From: Sulfurospirillum sp.
Lineage (GTDB): Bacteria; Campylobacterota; Campylobacteria; Campylobacterales; Sulfurospirillaceae
Length of the DNA stretch: 64,000 nucleotides
NCBI GenBank assembly: GCA_016744795.1
Contig: JADGDR010000001.1
Span: forward strand, 124,001-188,000
Direction of reading: 5' to 3'
In this document: piece after piece, positions 18,130 to 27,073 of the stretch
How positions within the stretch are numbered: position 1 is the first letter of the stretch
Layout of the letters: each line of letters opens with the position of its first letter
Program-made: the position numbers and the translations under genes
The notes under the pieces: model-generated
The model's input: the letters and a program-made list of their open reading frames with translations, nothing else
Told to the model about the DNA's origin: nothing
The model's database searches: none

Positions 18130-19401
18130 ATGATAAAGTTTTTTAGTATATTTTTGCTCTTACATGTATACTTGTTCGCAACTGTAGATATAGGATTAAA
18201 TAAAAAAGAAAAACAGTGGTTAAAAGAACATCCATTTATAACAACAGCAATAGACAATAACTATGCTCCTTTTGAGTTTATCGATGAAAATGGAGGATTT
18301 AAAGGTATAGCTATTGATTATATAAAAGAGATAGAGAAAATTTTAGGTATAAAAATCAATATAGTAACAGCAAAAAGCTGGAATGAAGTCACTGATTTAG
18401 CGAAAAATAAATCTATAGATATTCTGTCTTGTTTAGTTAAAACCAGTGAAAGAGCCAAATACCTAAAGTTTACAAAACCATATTTGTCTTTTCCTATGGC
18501 AATAGTCACAAACAAAACAATAGGTTATGTAAATGGGTTAAAAGAGTTAAATGGGAAAACTGTTGCAGTTATAAACGAATATATGGCAGATCAATATCTA
18601 AAAGAGTATAACAAGAATATCTTTTTAGTAAGAACTAAAGACTTAACACAGGGTTTAGAATTAGTCGTATCTGGTAAAACATTTGCTTATGTTGGCAATC
18701 TATCACAAATAACATACTCTTTGCAAGAAAATGGTTTTGATAATTTAGCCATAGCAGGTGTTGCAAAGTATAGATTTAACTATGCTATGGGAGTGAGAGA
18801 TGACGAACCTATATTACGAGATATTTTGCAAAAAAGTATTGACGCTATACCAAATGGAATCAAAGAGAGTATCTATTGTAAATGGTTTCCTCCTCTTTAT
18901 CAACAAGCCATAGATTATACTTTGGTTTGGAAAATATCGATATTTAGTTTTTTTATAATTTTGATTTTTATATACTGGATGTATAGACTAAAAAGTGAAA
19001 TTAAAAAAAGAAAACTTATAGAAAAAAGGCTTACAAGAAACAAAGAGTGGCTAACTTGTAGTTTAAAATCAGCCAATATAGGTGCTTGGGATTGGGATAT
19101 AATACAAAGAGTTATAACAGGAAATTCAGTCTTTGCAAAAATATTAGACCTTGAGGAAGAAGAAGTTTCTATTCAGATAGACCAATTTAAAAAAGAGTTT
19201 ATACATAAAGATGATTTGCAAACCATACTAAAACATCAAGAAGATTGTTTTAGTAGCACTGATGAGTTTTGCAAAACAACATTTAGACTCATTACCAAAA
19301 AAGGTATACTTAAAACAGTTGAATCTCGTAGTAGAATTTTTAAATATGATGAATATAACAACCCTACCAGAATGATAGGGTTTATTAAGGAGATTAAATA
19401 A
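18130..19401 (+). CDS. Periplasmic solute-binding sensor with PAS domain, no output domain
   Basis: A 423-residue protein: signal peptide (1-17), a family 3 solute-binding domain (about 20-255; WLKEHPFITTAIDNNYAPFEF and FVDILSCLVKTSERAKYLKFTKPY-type blocks, quoted in parts), one membrane segment near 268-288, a short coiled linker, and a PAS domain (about 305-423; GAWDWDI is a typical PAS start). Proteins of this plan usually continue into a kinase, GGDEF or EAL domain. This one stops right after the PAS. It begins one base after the kinase stop, so it may relay an amino-acid-like signal to that kinase. Confidence 0.8.
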   Translation: MIKFFSIFLLLHVYLFATVDIGLNKKEKQWLKEHPFITTAIDNNYAPFEFIDENGGFKGIAIDYIKEIEKILGIKINIVTAKSWNEVTDLAKNKSIDILSCLVKTSERAKYLKFTKPYLSFPMAIVTNKTIGYVNGLKELNGKTVAVINEYMADQYLKEYNKNIFLVRTKDLTQGLELVVSGKTFAYVGNLSQITYSLQENGFDNLAIAGVAKYRFNYAMGVRDDEPILRDILQKSIDAIPNGIKESIYCKWFPPLYQQAIDYTLVWKISIFSFFIILIFIYWMYRLKSEIKKRKLIEKRLTRNKEWLTCSLKSANIGAWDWDIIQRVITGNSVFAKILDLEEEEVSIQIDQFKKEFIHKDDLQTILKHQEDCFSSTDEFCKTTFRLITKKGILKTVESRSRIFKYDEYNNPTRMIGFIKEIK

Positions 19402-19408
19402 GCTTAGA

Positions 19409-20332
19409 TTAAGAGATTATCTTGAATCTCTCGTTAGGACGCTTGTCATCATATGTATGTAACATAATCTTTCTCGGAAAGTATTTATCAGCACAGCCAA
19501 TACAAGGATGACCTGCTTTTATACAGATATTTGTATTGTCATTATGTCCATTTATAGGACAATCATTTTTAGTAACAATACCTTGACAACCCAAGTAATA
19601 TAAACAACCTTCATCACCAATCTTTTTAGCAAATTTCTTTCTTGTAAAATAATCATGTCTAGTACACCTTTCATGGATAGTTTTTGAAAAGAATCTAATA
19701 GGACGCTTCTCTTTATCTAACTCTGGAAGACTTTTAGTTTTAAGATAATAAAACAATACATAGAGTAACTGCTCTGGTTTCATGGGACAATTTGGAAGAT
19801 TTATAACTGGTTTATTAATGCCTTTATAGCTAATAAAATCAGCTAAAGTTTTTGGTCCTGTTATCATTCCATCCATATCTGTAATACCACCAAAACTTGC
19901 ACAGGTTCCAGCAGCAATACAAACACTTGCATTTTTAGCTAATTTTTCCACCCAGTAAGTCATAGGTTTATCACCCATCATACAAGCATGAGGCATAGCT
20001 ATTGGAATAGAACCCTCCAATATAAATATAGAATCTTTGTATTCATTTGCACGCTCTAACAAATCAGTAACTTGATGTCCTGTTGCTAATGAAATATCTG
20101 GATGAAAAATAACATTTGTATACTCTGTTAAAATATCTACTACTGAAACACCTTCTATATTTAAAAATGATGTTGAGCAACCAGAACATGATGTTCCATG
20201 CAACCAAACTAAATTAGGTTTTGTTATCTCACCTCTATCCATAGCAAGTAAATCATCAAAACTTAAAAAGCTCGATGCTCCAACAGCTACGACTACTTTA
20301 TACATATTTTTTAGTATTTCTCTTCTAGTCAT
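19409..20332 (-). CDS. hydA: [NiFe] hydrogenase small subunit, Tat-exported
   Basis: The FeS electron-transfer subunit of a periplasmic hydrogenase, 307 residues. A short twin-arginine signal begins TRREILKNM. The proximal cluster motif HGTSCSGCSTSF is near residue 45, followed by AAGTCASFGG and LPNCP. The C-terminal half carries the distal and medial cluster ligands (HERCTRHDYF, EGCLYYLGCQG, NDCPINGHND, GHPCIGC). The protein ends soon after, without the C-terminal membrane helix found in cytochrome b-linked forms. It is the last gene of the dba-dsbI operon, preceded by an AAGGAG site. Confidence 0.93.
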   Translation of the reverse strand: MTRREILKNMYKVVVAVGASSFLSFDDLLAMDRGEITKPNLVWLHGTSCSGCSTSFLNIEGVSVVDILTEYTNVIFHPDISLATGHQVTDLLERANEYKDSIFILEGSIPIAMPHACMMGDKPMTYWVEKLAKNASVCIAAGTCASFGGITDMDGMITGPKTLADFISYKGINKPVINLPNCPMKPEQLLYVLFYYLKTKSLPELDKEKRPIRFFSKTIHERCTRHDYFTRKKFAKKIGDEGCLYYLGCQGIVTKNDCPINGHNDNTNICIKAGHPCIGCADKYFPRKIMLHTYDDKRPNERFKIIS

Positions 20333-20342
20333 CTTGTTCTCC

Positions 20343-21893
20343 TTAATGTACTGAACAAGCTATACAAGGATCAGTTGATCTTACGATTCTTGCTAACTCT
20401 ATTGGATTATTTTCATCTGCAACTTTTGTGCCAATTAGCATTTGCTCTACAGCACCTGCCCTATCAATACTATCTTTAGGAGAAATATTCCAAGTAGTTG
20501 GTACTATCATCTCGTAGTTTTTGATAAGCCCATTTTCATCAGTCTCTATCCAGTGAGCTAAAGCTCCACGACTTGCTTCTGTAAAGCCAAATCCTGTAGC
20601 ATTCCTAGGAACATCACGTTCAATAAAACCAAGCTCTCCAGGTACTACTTTATTCAAATCATTTTCAAGTCTTTCAACAACAACTAGAGAAATTAAAGCA
20701 CGACAAAGATGTCTACCCATAACTGAGTTATAATCATTTAAATTGATTCCTAACTCTGCATTTGTCTCATCTATTAACTTGTTAAATGCTGGATTATGTC
20801 CACTCTTATAAGTATTTATCACTTGGGCAACTGGTCCAACTTCTACAACTTTATCTCTATATCTAGGTGCTTTACTCCAGCTATATTTTCCATTGTCTTT
20901 TTTATGCTCTTTTTCAAATTCATACCAATTTAGTGGTCTTATGGAGTTTTGTTCTAATGGCGCATAATCTTTTTTATCATCTTTATAGTAAGAGTATTTT
21001 TGAGACTCTACAATTTGAGTATCTTTAAGTGCTTCAAACTTACCATCAATAGTAGACCCACCAACAAATAAGAAGTTCTCTCCATTTTCATCTGGCATAA
21101 AATCAAAATTTAGAAAATCACCAGTTCCTTTTCCCATGTTAAAGTACTCTTTATAGTCTTTTGCAACTGCTTTTACATCTGGAACATAAAAATCTTTAAT
21201 GAACCTCTTAGTTCTTTTTAAAAGTGTTTCATACTTTACAAGTGCATCTACAGTTGGTCGCGTGGTAATTCCACCTGCTTCAATGGCAACAGGATGTGGA
21301 GATTTACCACCAAAAATAGCTACCATTTTATGAATCTCCGCCATCATTGGAATTGCATCAAGATAGTGTTTAACTGCCGTGATATTTAAATTTGTATTAT
21401 TTGTGTACGCCGTTTCATATCTTGGTAAAAAAGGAGTTGCAGGAAAAATTTTTCCACTTTTTAACTCTTTTTCAACCCATTTTTTTAATCCTACTAACGC
21501 GCTATCGTTACCTTTGTATTTTGTTATAGCAGTAATATCGATAAAATCTAAAGCACTCAATATATAAAAATGTAATATATAATCTTGTAAACGATAAGCA
21601 CCAACTACAAGGTTTCTAAGCAAATATCCATTTTTATTTAACTTCAAACCCATTGCATTTTCTAATGCTAACGCTGAAGCTTCAGCCTGAGCATAAGGAC
21701 ATACTCCACAAACTCTTTGAGTTACTTGCTGAGCAACTTTTGCATCATATCCTATAAGTGCTTTTTCTATACCTCTATACATATCAGCAGAACATTTAGC
21801 ATCTTTAACAACTCCATCTTTAGAAAATGTTGTTTCAAATTTAAGATGCCCTTCAATCCTTGTTAAAGGGTCTATGACCACTCTTTTTGACAT
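20343..21893 (-). CDS. hydB: [NiFe] hydrogenase large subunit without C-terminal extension
   Basis: The catalytic subunit, 516 residues, that would cleave or form H2 at a NiFe(CN)2CO centre. The N-terminal motif RVCGVCPYAQ gives Ni/Fe ligands C62 and C65, but the usual histidine three residues later is glutamine (Q69). The C-terminal motif DPCIACSVH gives C510 and C513 and ends at H516, with the stop codon directly after it. Most hydrogenases carry a further 15 or so residues that a protease removes after nickel insertion; none are encoded here. Both traits recall H2-sensing (regulatory) hydrogenases, yet the partner subunit has a Tat signal and the operon encodes a redox enzyme. Confidence 0.93.
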   Translation of the reverse strand: MSKRVVIDPLTRIEGHLKFETTFSKDGVVKDAKCSADMYRGIEKALIGYDAKVAQQVTQRVCGVCPYAQAEASALALENAMGLKLNKNGYLLRNLVVGAYRLQDYILHFYILSALDFIDITAITKYKGNDSALVGLKKWVEKELKSGKIFPATPFLPRYETAYTNNTNLNITAVKHYLDAIPMMAEIHKMVAIFGGKSPHPVAIEAGGITTRPTVDALVKYETLLKRTKRFIKDFYVPDVKAVAKDYKEYFNMGKGTGDFLNFDFMPDENGENFLFVGGSTIDGKFEALKDTQIVESQKYSYYKDDKKDYAPLEQNSIRPLNWYEFEKEHKKDNGKYSWSKAPRYRDKVVEVGPVAQVINTYKSGHNPAFNKLIDETNAELGINLNDYNSVMGRHLCRALISLVVVERLENDLNKVVPGELGFIERDVPRNATGFGFTEASRGALAHWIETDENGLIKNYEMIVPTTWNISPKDSIDRAGAVEQMLIGTKVADENNPIELARIVRSTDPCIACSVH

Positions 21894-21921
21894 AATTTTT
21901 CCTTTTTGATAACTAATTATG

Positions 21922-22557
21922 TTATTTTTTAAGAAGAATTATAAAAAACTCTTCTTCAATTTTTAAAATATTTAGAATAAACTCAGCAAGATTTTTCCAT
22001 ATTTGTTTCTCACTGTTATTAGATATATCATCACAAAAATTTGGAAACCACTGTTTAGGATGTTTATATAAAAACTCCTCACGAACCAAAATGAGCTCTT
22101 TTGCCTCTTCTATCTTCTTAGCCTTAATAAGTTCAACTACTAACTGAGAAACATAAAAAAGATATTGAAATTCTAAGCCAATAAAGTCATCTGGAAATTG
22201 ATCTTTTTTCTCTACTTCTAGACCAACTTGTGCATAAAATTCTCTTACTTCAAATGTAAATTCTCTCATCATAAGCTGTTTTTGGGATCTATAAACTGAT
22301 TCAAATGGAGTAGCCAATGGTTTTTTTGGACCAATAAACAGTCTGTTATACTCCCACCTTACCTCATCTAAATCGCTTGTTTCTAAAACTTCCAAACTTT
22401 TAACAAATGACGATTTTTGTAACTTTTGATTTAGAAGTTTTGATTTGTTTTTTATTTCCCAAATAGTGTTTTCTTTCCATTGGTTAAAAAAAACAACTCT
22501 TAACAAATCATATACATTTGAAATATTTTGGTGATACTCTAATTCTAAATTTTCCAT
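21922..22557 (-). CDS. TorD/DmsD-family molybdoenzyme chaperone
   Basis: A 211-residue helical protein. The motif FPDDFIGLEFQYLF near residue 130 matches the conserved E/DxxPDH...ELEF region of redox enzyme maturation proteins, and RWEYNRLFIGP near 70 is the other typical block. The family binds the Tat signal of molybdoenzymes until the cofactor is inserted. It lies between the FeS subunit and the hydrogenase large subunit, so it may serve the molybdoenzyme, the hydrogenase small subunit, or both. Confidence 0.82.
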   Translation of the reverse strand: MENLELEYHQNISNVYDLLRVVFFNQWKENTIWEIKNKSKLLNQKLQKSSFVKSLEVLETSDLDEVRWEYNRLFIGPKKPLATPFESVYRSQKQLMMREFTFEVREFYAQVGLEVEKKDQFPDDFIGLEFQYLFYVSQLVVELIKAKKIEEAKELILVREEFLYKHPKQWFPNFCDDISNNSEKQIWKNLAEFILNILKIEEEFFIILLKK

Positions 22558-22578
22558 TTTAGCCCCTAATTCTCTGCA

Positions 22579-23142
22579 CTAATTGATTTTTATATAATCT
22601 CCACTTCTAAATTTTGGATAAAATCTGATTGATGGTTTCATACTTGATATTTCAAATCCTACTGTAGTTTTTGACATACTAGCTGCATCGGACACTCTTA
22701 CATCAACTAATTTAAGAGTATCCATAGGACATGCCGCAACACAAACAGGGAGTTCACCTACATCTTGTTTTTCAGCACACATATTACATTTTTGTGCTTT
22801 TGCATCTTTACCCTTAAGTGTTATTGCACCGTATGAACAGGACTCTTCACAGTATCCACAACCTATACATTTATCACGATCCAATTCAACTATTCCATCA
22901 TCTCTTTTTATGTACGCATATGTAGGACAAACTTTTACACACTCAGGCTCTTCACAATGGTGACAAGAACTTGAAATATATACTTCTTTTTCCATATTAG
23001 TATCGTTATAGAAAAAAGTATCAACATGTCTCCAATTAATAAAATCTTCTTGCTGATGATATACTTGACATGCAATTTCACAGGCTTTACAGCCTATACA
23101 AAAATTCTGGTCAAATAAAAATCCTTTTTGACTTTTTAACAT
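22579..23142 (-). CDS. Four-cluster [4Fe-4S] ferredoxin subunit (DmsB/PsrB type)
   Basis: A 187-residue electron-transfer subunit. Four cysteine groups can be seen in order: CIGCKACEIAC (15-25), CHHCEEPECVKVC (about 60-72), CIGCGYCEESC (about 92-102), and CNMCAEKQ...CVAAC (about 119-142). This matches the FeS subunit of DMSO- and polysulfide-reductase-like enzymes. It has no signal of its own and would be co-exported with the Tat-bearing catalytic subunit. No NrfD/DmsC membrane anchor is encoded nearby, which is unusual for such pairs. Confidence 0.9.
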   Translation of the reverse strand: MLKSQKGFLFDQNFCIGCKACEIACQVYHQQEDFINWRHVDTFFYNDTNMEKEVYISSSCHHCEEPECVKVCPTYAYIKRDDGIVELDRDKCIGCGYCEESCSYGAITLKGKDAKAQKCNMCAEKQDVGELPVCVAACPMDTLKLVDVRVSDAASMSKTTVGFEISSMKPSIRFYPKFRSGDYIKIN

Positions 23143-23155
23143 TTCCTATTCCCTC

Positions 23156-25477
23156 CTATACTTTTTTAACTTCAATATATGATGCTGTATATACAGAGCC
23201 TTGACCCAAATCACTAATACCATCACTACATAAGAAGTTTGCACCTGTTTTAGTTTTAGTTGTTTTTAGCCATATGTTATTCCAAGCGTATGTGATGCCA
23301 TCTTTCATTTGCGTACTAATTCTTACTCTAAAAAATGCTTCACCCAACTCATTTTTAGCACTTACTACGCTTCCTTCTATGATTCCTCGTAGAAGTGCAT
23401 CTTCTTTTGTCATAAACAGTTCTGGATAACCATCATAATCAACACGACTAGCAATATACTTTGTACTTCCCCAGTTTGAGTTATTTTGAAGTTGCGTTCC
23501 TGGAGTCATAAAATATAGTGGGTATTTTTTGAGATACTCAACCCCAAAATCTTTATGCTCTTTATAATAACTCTCATCAGTTCCAAGATCAATTACAGGA
23601 TGAAAACCCTCATTTTTAAAATGTTGTGAAAATAGTTCACACTTGCCAGATTTAGTTTTAAATACTAAATTATCTTTTTCATGATAGGGGTAATAAGGAA
23701 AATGCTCTTTCATAGTTTTAGAGTTTCTCACAGGTTTTACCCAACCAATAGTTTTTAGTTTTTCATAAGACGTGCCTTGAGATTTATTAAATTTTGTATC
23801 AAACATCATTCTTAAAATTTGCTCTGCATTCCATGTAAAACACTCATCTTTAAAGCCCATTGCTATCGCAATTCCATTAAAAATCTCTAAATTATTTTTA
23901 CTCTCTCCAACTAACTTTGCAGCCGCTGCGTTATAACAAACATAACCAGAAACTTGGTCATTTTGAACATCTTCTGACTCTAAAAAAGTTCCTGCAGGCA
24001 TAACAATATCAGCATAATCAACAGTATCTGTATTAAAAGGATCCATCACTACTAAAAAGAGGTTATCTTTAAGAAGTCTATCTTTAACTAATTGGGTATT
24101 TGGTGCTGTTACCATTAGATTCGTATTGTAGTTTATAACCGCTCTAATAGGAGTTTTTAGTTTTACTTCTTTATATGAAGCAGAACTAGTATCTAAACTA
24201 GTAGGATTATCAAGTCTTAAAGCTCTACCAAATTGAACATAATTTGCAGTTTGTCTTTGTATCTTTTTACCTTTTGAATCTTTTGGAGAAAGATCTGGCG
24301 ATACTTTATCAAACGTATAACATGGTTTAAGATTTGTATATGCCCAAAAAAGTCCAGCACCTGGTTTTGTTAAAGCACCAACAAGAACTGGTAAGAAAGT
24401 AACTGCACGAACAAGTCTAGCTCCATTAAAGTGTCTTTGTCCCCCATCACCATGAGAAATAGCAGGAGCTTTTGCTTTTGCATACTCTCTTGAGAAAACT
24501 TCAATCTCTTTAACCGTAATGCCACACATATCGGCTAACTGCTTTAGTGTGTACTCTTTTGTCTCTTTTATTAAATCGTTAAAACCCATGGTATAGTTTT
24601 CAACAAATTTTCTATCATATAAATTTTCTTCAATGAGCACCTTACAGACACCTAAACAAAAAGCAGAATCACTACATGGCTTAAGCTGAATAAACATATC
24701 GGACTGACTTGCCATTGGAGTTCTTACTGTATTAATAGTAATTAACTTGCCACCTCTTCTTCTTACATCTTGCCCAAACTTAGCCCAGTGAACAGCCGTA
24801 TAAGCTTCATTTGAACCCCAAGTAATATACATATCTGAAAGATCAAATTCAAGAGCATCTTTTGAATATGGAGTTCCTATTACACTAGGAGTTCCTGCAT
24901 ACCTTGGCCAATCACATGGGTTTCTTACTAGTCTAGTTGCTCCAATTTTCTCGAAAAAGTTACCTGGAGCAACTGACTTGCTAATATATCCTTCATTTCC
25001 AGAATATACAAACTCTCCAATTGCCTCTCCACCGTACTTATCTATAATTTTTTTGAATTTTTTTGCTGTAAAGTTAAATGCTTCATCCCAACTGATGCGT
25101 TCCCATTTACCTTCACCCTTTTTGCCAGCTCTTTTCATAGGGTACATAATTCTGTCAGTTGCATACAGGTACTCTCTATATGCATGACCTTTTACACATG
25201 CTGTTCCTTTTGTAACAGGGTGTGCAGGGTCACCTTTAATGTCTATCATCACTCCATCTTGTACTTCGGCAATTAATGCACATGCATCACGGCAATTCCT
25301 AGGACAGGTTACATGATGAAACTTTGAATTTCCTTTTGGCTTAGTTGGGCTGAAAAGTGGATTTTCCTCAGCTATTGAATAATTCATACCAAAAAGTGGA
25401 ACACTCATCAAACCTAAGCTTGCTCCTTTAAGAAAGCCTCTACGACTTACATTCATATCTTTTTTTAAAACTTGCAA
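23156..25477 (-). CDS. Tat-exported molybdopterin oxidoreductase (DMSO reductase family)
   Basis: A 773-residue catalytic subunit that binds bis-MGD. The twin-arginine signal is SRRGFLKGASLG (about 11-22). The [4Fe-4S] site CPRNCRDAC is near 59-67 with a later cysteine in GTACVKGHA. The molybdopterin domains follow, ending with the FFRVRIS and YIEVKKV strand region. The substrate cannot be read; polysulfide, thiosulfate, sulfoxides or an organic acceptor are all possible. I kept the TTG start because an AGGAGG site lies five bases before it; the first ATG is 21 bases further on. A hairpin precedes the gene. Confidence 0.9.
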   Translation of the reverse strand: MQVLKKDMNVSRRGFLKGASLGLMSVPLFGMNYSIAEENPLFSPTKPKGNSKFHHVTCPRNCRDACALIAEVQDGVMIDIKGDPAHPVTKGTACVKGHAYREYLYATDRIMYPMKRAGKKGEGKWERISWDEAFNFTAKKFKKIIDKYGGEAIGEFVYSGNEGYISKSVAPGNFFEKIGATRLVRNPCDWPRYAGTPSVIGTPYSKDALEFDLSDMYITWGSNEAYTAVHWAKFGQDVRRRGGKLITINTVRTPMASQSDMFIQLKPCSDSAFCLGVCKVLIEENLYDRKFVENYTMGFNDLIKETKEYTLKQLADMCGITVKEIEVFSREYAKAKAPAISHGDGGQRHFNGARLVRAVTFLPVLVGALTKPGAGLFWAYTNLKPCYTFDKVSPDLSPKDSKGKKIQRQTANYVQFGRALRLDNPTSLDTSSASYKEVKLKTPIRAVINYNTNLMVTAPNTQLVKDRLLKDNLFLVVMDPFNTDTVDYADIVMPAGTFLESEDVQNDQVSGYVCYNAAAAKLVGESKNNLEIFNGIAIAMGFKDECFTWNAEQILRMMFDTKFNKSQGTSYEKLKTIGWVKPVRNSKTMKEHFPYYPYHEKDNLVFKTKSGKCELFSQHFKNEGFHPVIDLGTDESYYKEHKDFGVEYLKKYPLYFMTPGTQLQNNSNWGSTKYIASRVDYDGYPELFMTKEDALLRGIIEGSVVSAKNELGEAFFRVRISTQMKDGITYAWNNIWLKTTKTKTGANFLCSDGISDLGQGSVYTASYIEVKKV

Positions 25478-25511
25478 AAATTCCTCCTTGCTAAAATTGT
25501 TTTAGTTAAAA

Positions 25512-25539
25512 TTGCACTAAGGACAAAACCTTAGTGCAA
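25512..25539 (-). terminator. Intra-operon hairpin between dsbI and the molybdoenzyme gene
   Basis: A perfect 11-bp stem (TTGCACTAAGG at 25512-25522, CCTTAGTGCAA at 25529-25539) has a 6-base loop. Read in the operon direction it is followed by TTTTAAC, so it may terminate part of the dba-dsbI transcripts. It may instead mark a processing site that separates dba-dsbI from the downstream genes. Confidence 0.6.
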
Positions 25540-25552
25540 AAAAACTTTGCTT

Positions 25553-27061
25553 CTATTTTAAAATATAAAGCATGTTCTTATCATTTTGATAACTAACCAC
25601 ATAAAGTTCGTCATTAACAAAGTCCAAACCTCTAATGTTTTTTATTTCGCTAGGAAAAGAGTAAGTGTCTATTATTCTGTCTGTTGCAGTGTTGATTACA
25701 ACAATAGTATTAAAGTTTTTACTAGCAGCGTAAAGCTTTCCATTTTTGTAAGCTAATGCTGTTACATATAGTTCACCTAGTTTTCTATCTTTTTTAAGAG
25801 TTACGCCATAACCTATTTCTGGTGTTAATTCTGCTGAAAGCATTCCATCTGCATTTGATTGCTTAATAAGAATAAAGCTTTTATTTAAATTGTTTGGAAC
25901 AGATATTGTGTAACTATATTTATCATCTGCAACAAAACTACTGATATAATTTGTTTTTGCCCTAAGTGTCTGGAACATTGATCTGTCTACTTTAGTAAAC
26001 TTATCAGCACCCTCATAAAAATCAGCAAACCCTACTACTTCATCAGCATTATCATCAGCTTTAACTGTTATATATGCCTTGTTATATCCCATAACTTTTA
26101 TATCATCTCCAACAAAGTCAACACCAACAAAGTTTAATACTACAGGAAAGTACAGATGATCTAAAACAAAATACCTTTCTATGGACTCTAGTTTTTTATC
26201 ACATAGATACAGTCCCCAATCCTCTGTTGCTATAGCAAATTTCTTACTACTTTTATCAAATCTGATTGAATTTATAGGAGCATTAAGGTCTAAACTAATC
26301 TCTTTTTTAGACTCAATACTTAATAATTTATTGATTTTCAAAGGTGAATCTGCAAAATCATTATTAAAATTAAACTCTTTTGCAGGACTTGTTGAAAGAT
26401 CAGGATCGCTTACACCCATAGGACCTCTCCATGAAGGCTCTGAAAAAACATTGGGAAGTAATGAACCCCATGAAATATACTTTGGATTTAATGTAAATCT
26501 TTGAGGACTGTCAGGACCAGTAAAAGGAGGAGGACCAACTGCAACAAACGCTTGAAATGCATTTGAAGTTACAATCACTAAAAACACTACAAAAGTAATA
26601 TTATTTAGTTTTGAAAGTTCTCTGTACTCTTTGTTTTTCGTATCTTCAACTAACTCTTCTAGAGTTGGAGCTGTAAAAAGCAATATAAGTCCAAATAGAA
26701 CAATAACTGTCCACATAACAATACCAGCCCACATTTGTGTATGGATATTCAATATCATCAAGGCTTGCCCTTGACCCATATCTAATTGAGCATATATTCC
26801 TAAGTGCCAAAAAGCATTCCATAAACCATAACCAGCAGCTATTAACATCATGCCTACATACTTTAGTTTTAAGCCATATCTGATTATAAATAGTGCAGAT
26901 GTTGCAACAACAATCATCATTATTCTTAGCGCCCAACAACTTGTGCACGGAGAATCCCCTAACATATAACCAAAAACTATATTTGCGATTCCAACAGGAA
27001 GTGCTATAATACCAATAGCCGCAAGGGATATTAATGTATAAAATCTTGTATTTTTTTCCAT
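25553..27061 (-). CDS. dsbI: DsbI-type thiol oxidase fused to a beta-propeller
   Basis: An inner-membrane DsbB-family protein of 502 residues. Five hydrophobic segments cover residues 8-190, and the DSPCTSC loop gives the redox pair C39-C42. The rest (about 215-502) is a periplasmic beta-propeller-like domain with repeated strands such as GLDFVNDELYVVSYQ. Canonical DsbB has a second periplasmic cysteine pair; the only other cysteine here is in the propeller (LYLCDKK). The start at 27061 is preferred over the ATG six bases upstream because of the spacing from the AGGAG site. The dba-dsbI order matches Campylobacter jejuni. Confidence 0.85.
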   Translation of the reverse strand: MEKNTRFYTLISLAAIGIIALPVGIANIVFGYMLGDSPCTSCWALRIMMIVVATSALFIIRYGLKLKYVGMMLIAAGYGLWNAFWHLGIYAQLDMGQGQALMILNIHTQMWAGIVMWTVIVLFGLILLFTAPTLEELVEDTKNKEYRELSKLNNITFVVFLVIVTSNAFQAFVAVGPPPFTGPDSPQRFTLNPKYISWGSLLPNVFSEPSWRGPMGVSDPDLSTSPAKEFNFNNDFADSPLKINKLLSIESKKEISLDLNAPINSIRFDKSSKKFAIATEDWGLYLCDKKLESIERYFVLDHLYFPVVLNFVGVDFVGDDIKVMGYNKAYITVKADDNADEVVGFADFYEGADKFTKVDRSMFQTLRAKTNYISSFVADDKYSYTISVPNNLNKSFILIKQSNADGMLSAELTPEIGYGVTLKKDRKLGELYVTALAYKNGKLYAASKNFNTIVVINTATDRIIDTYSFPSEIKNIRGLDFVNDELYVVSYQNDKNMLYILK

Positions 27062-27073
27062 AATCATCTCCTC

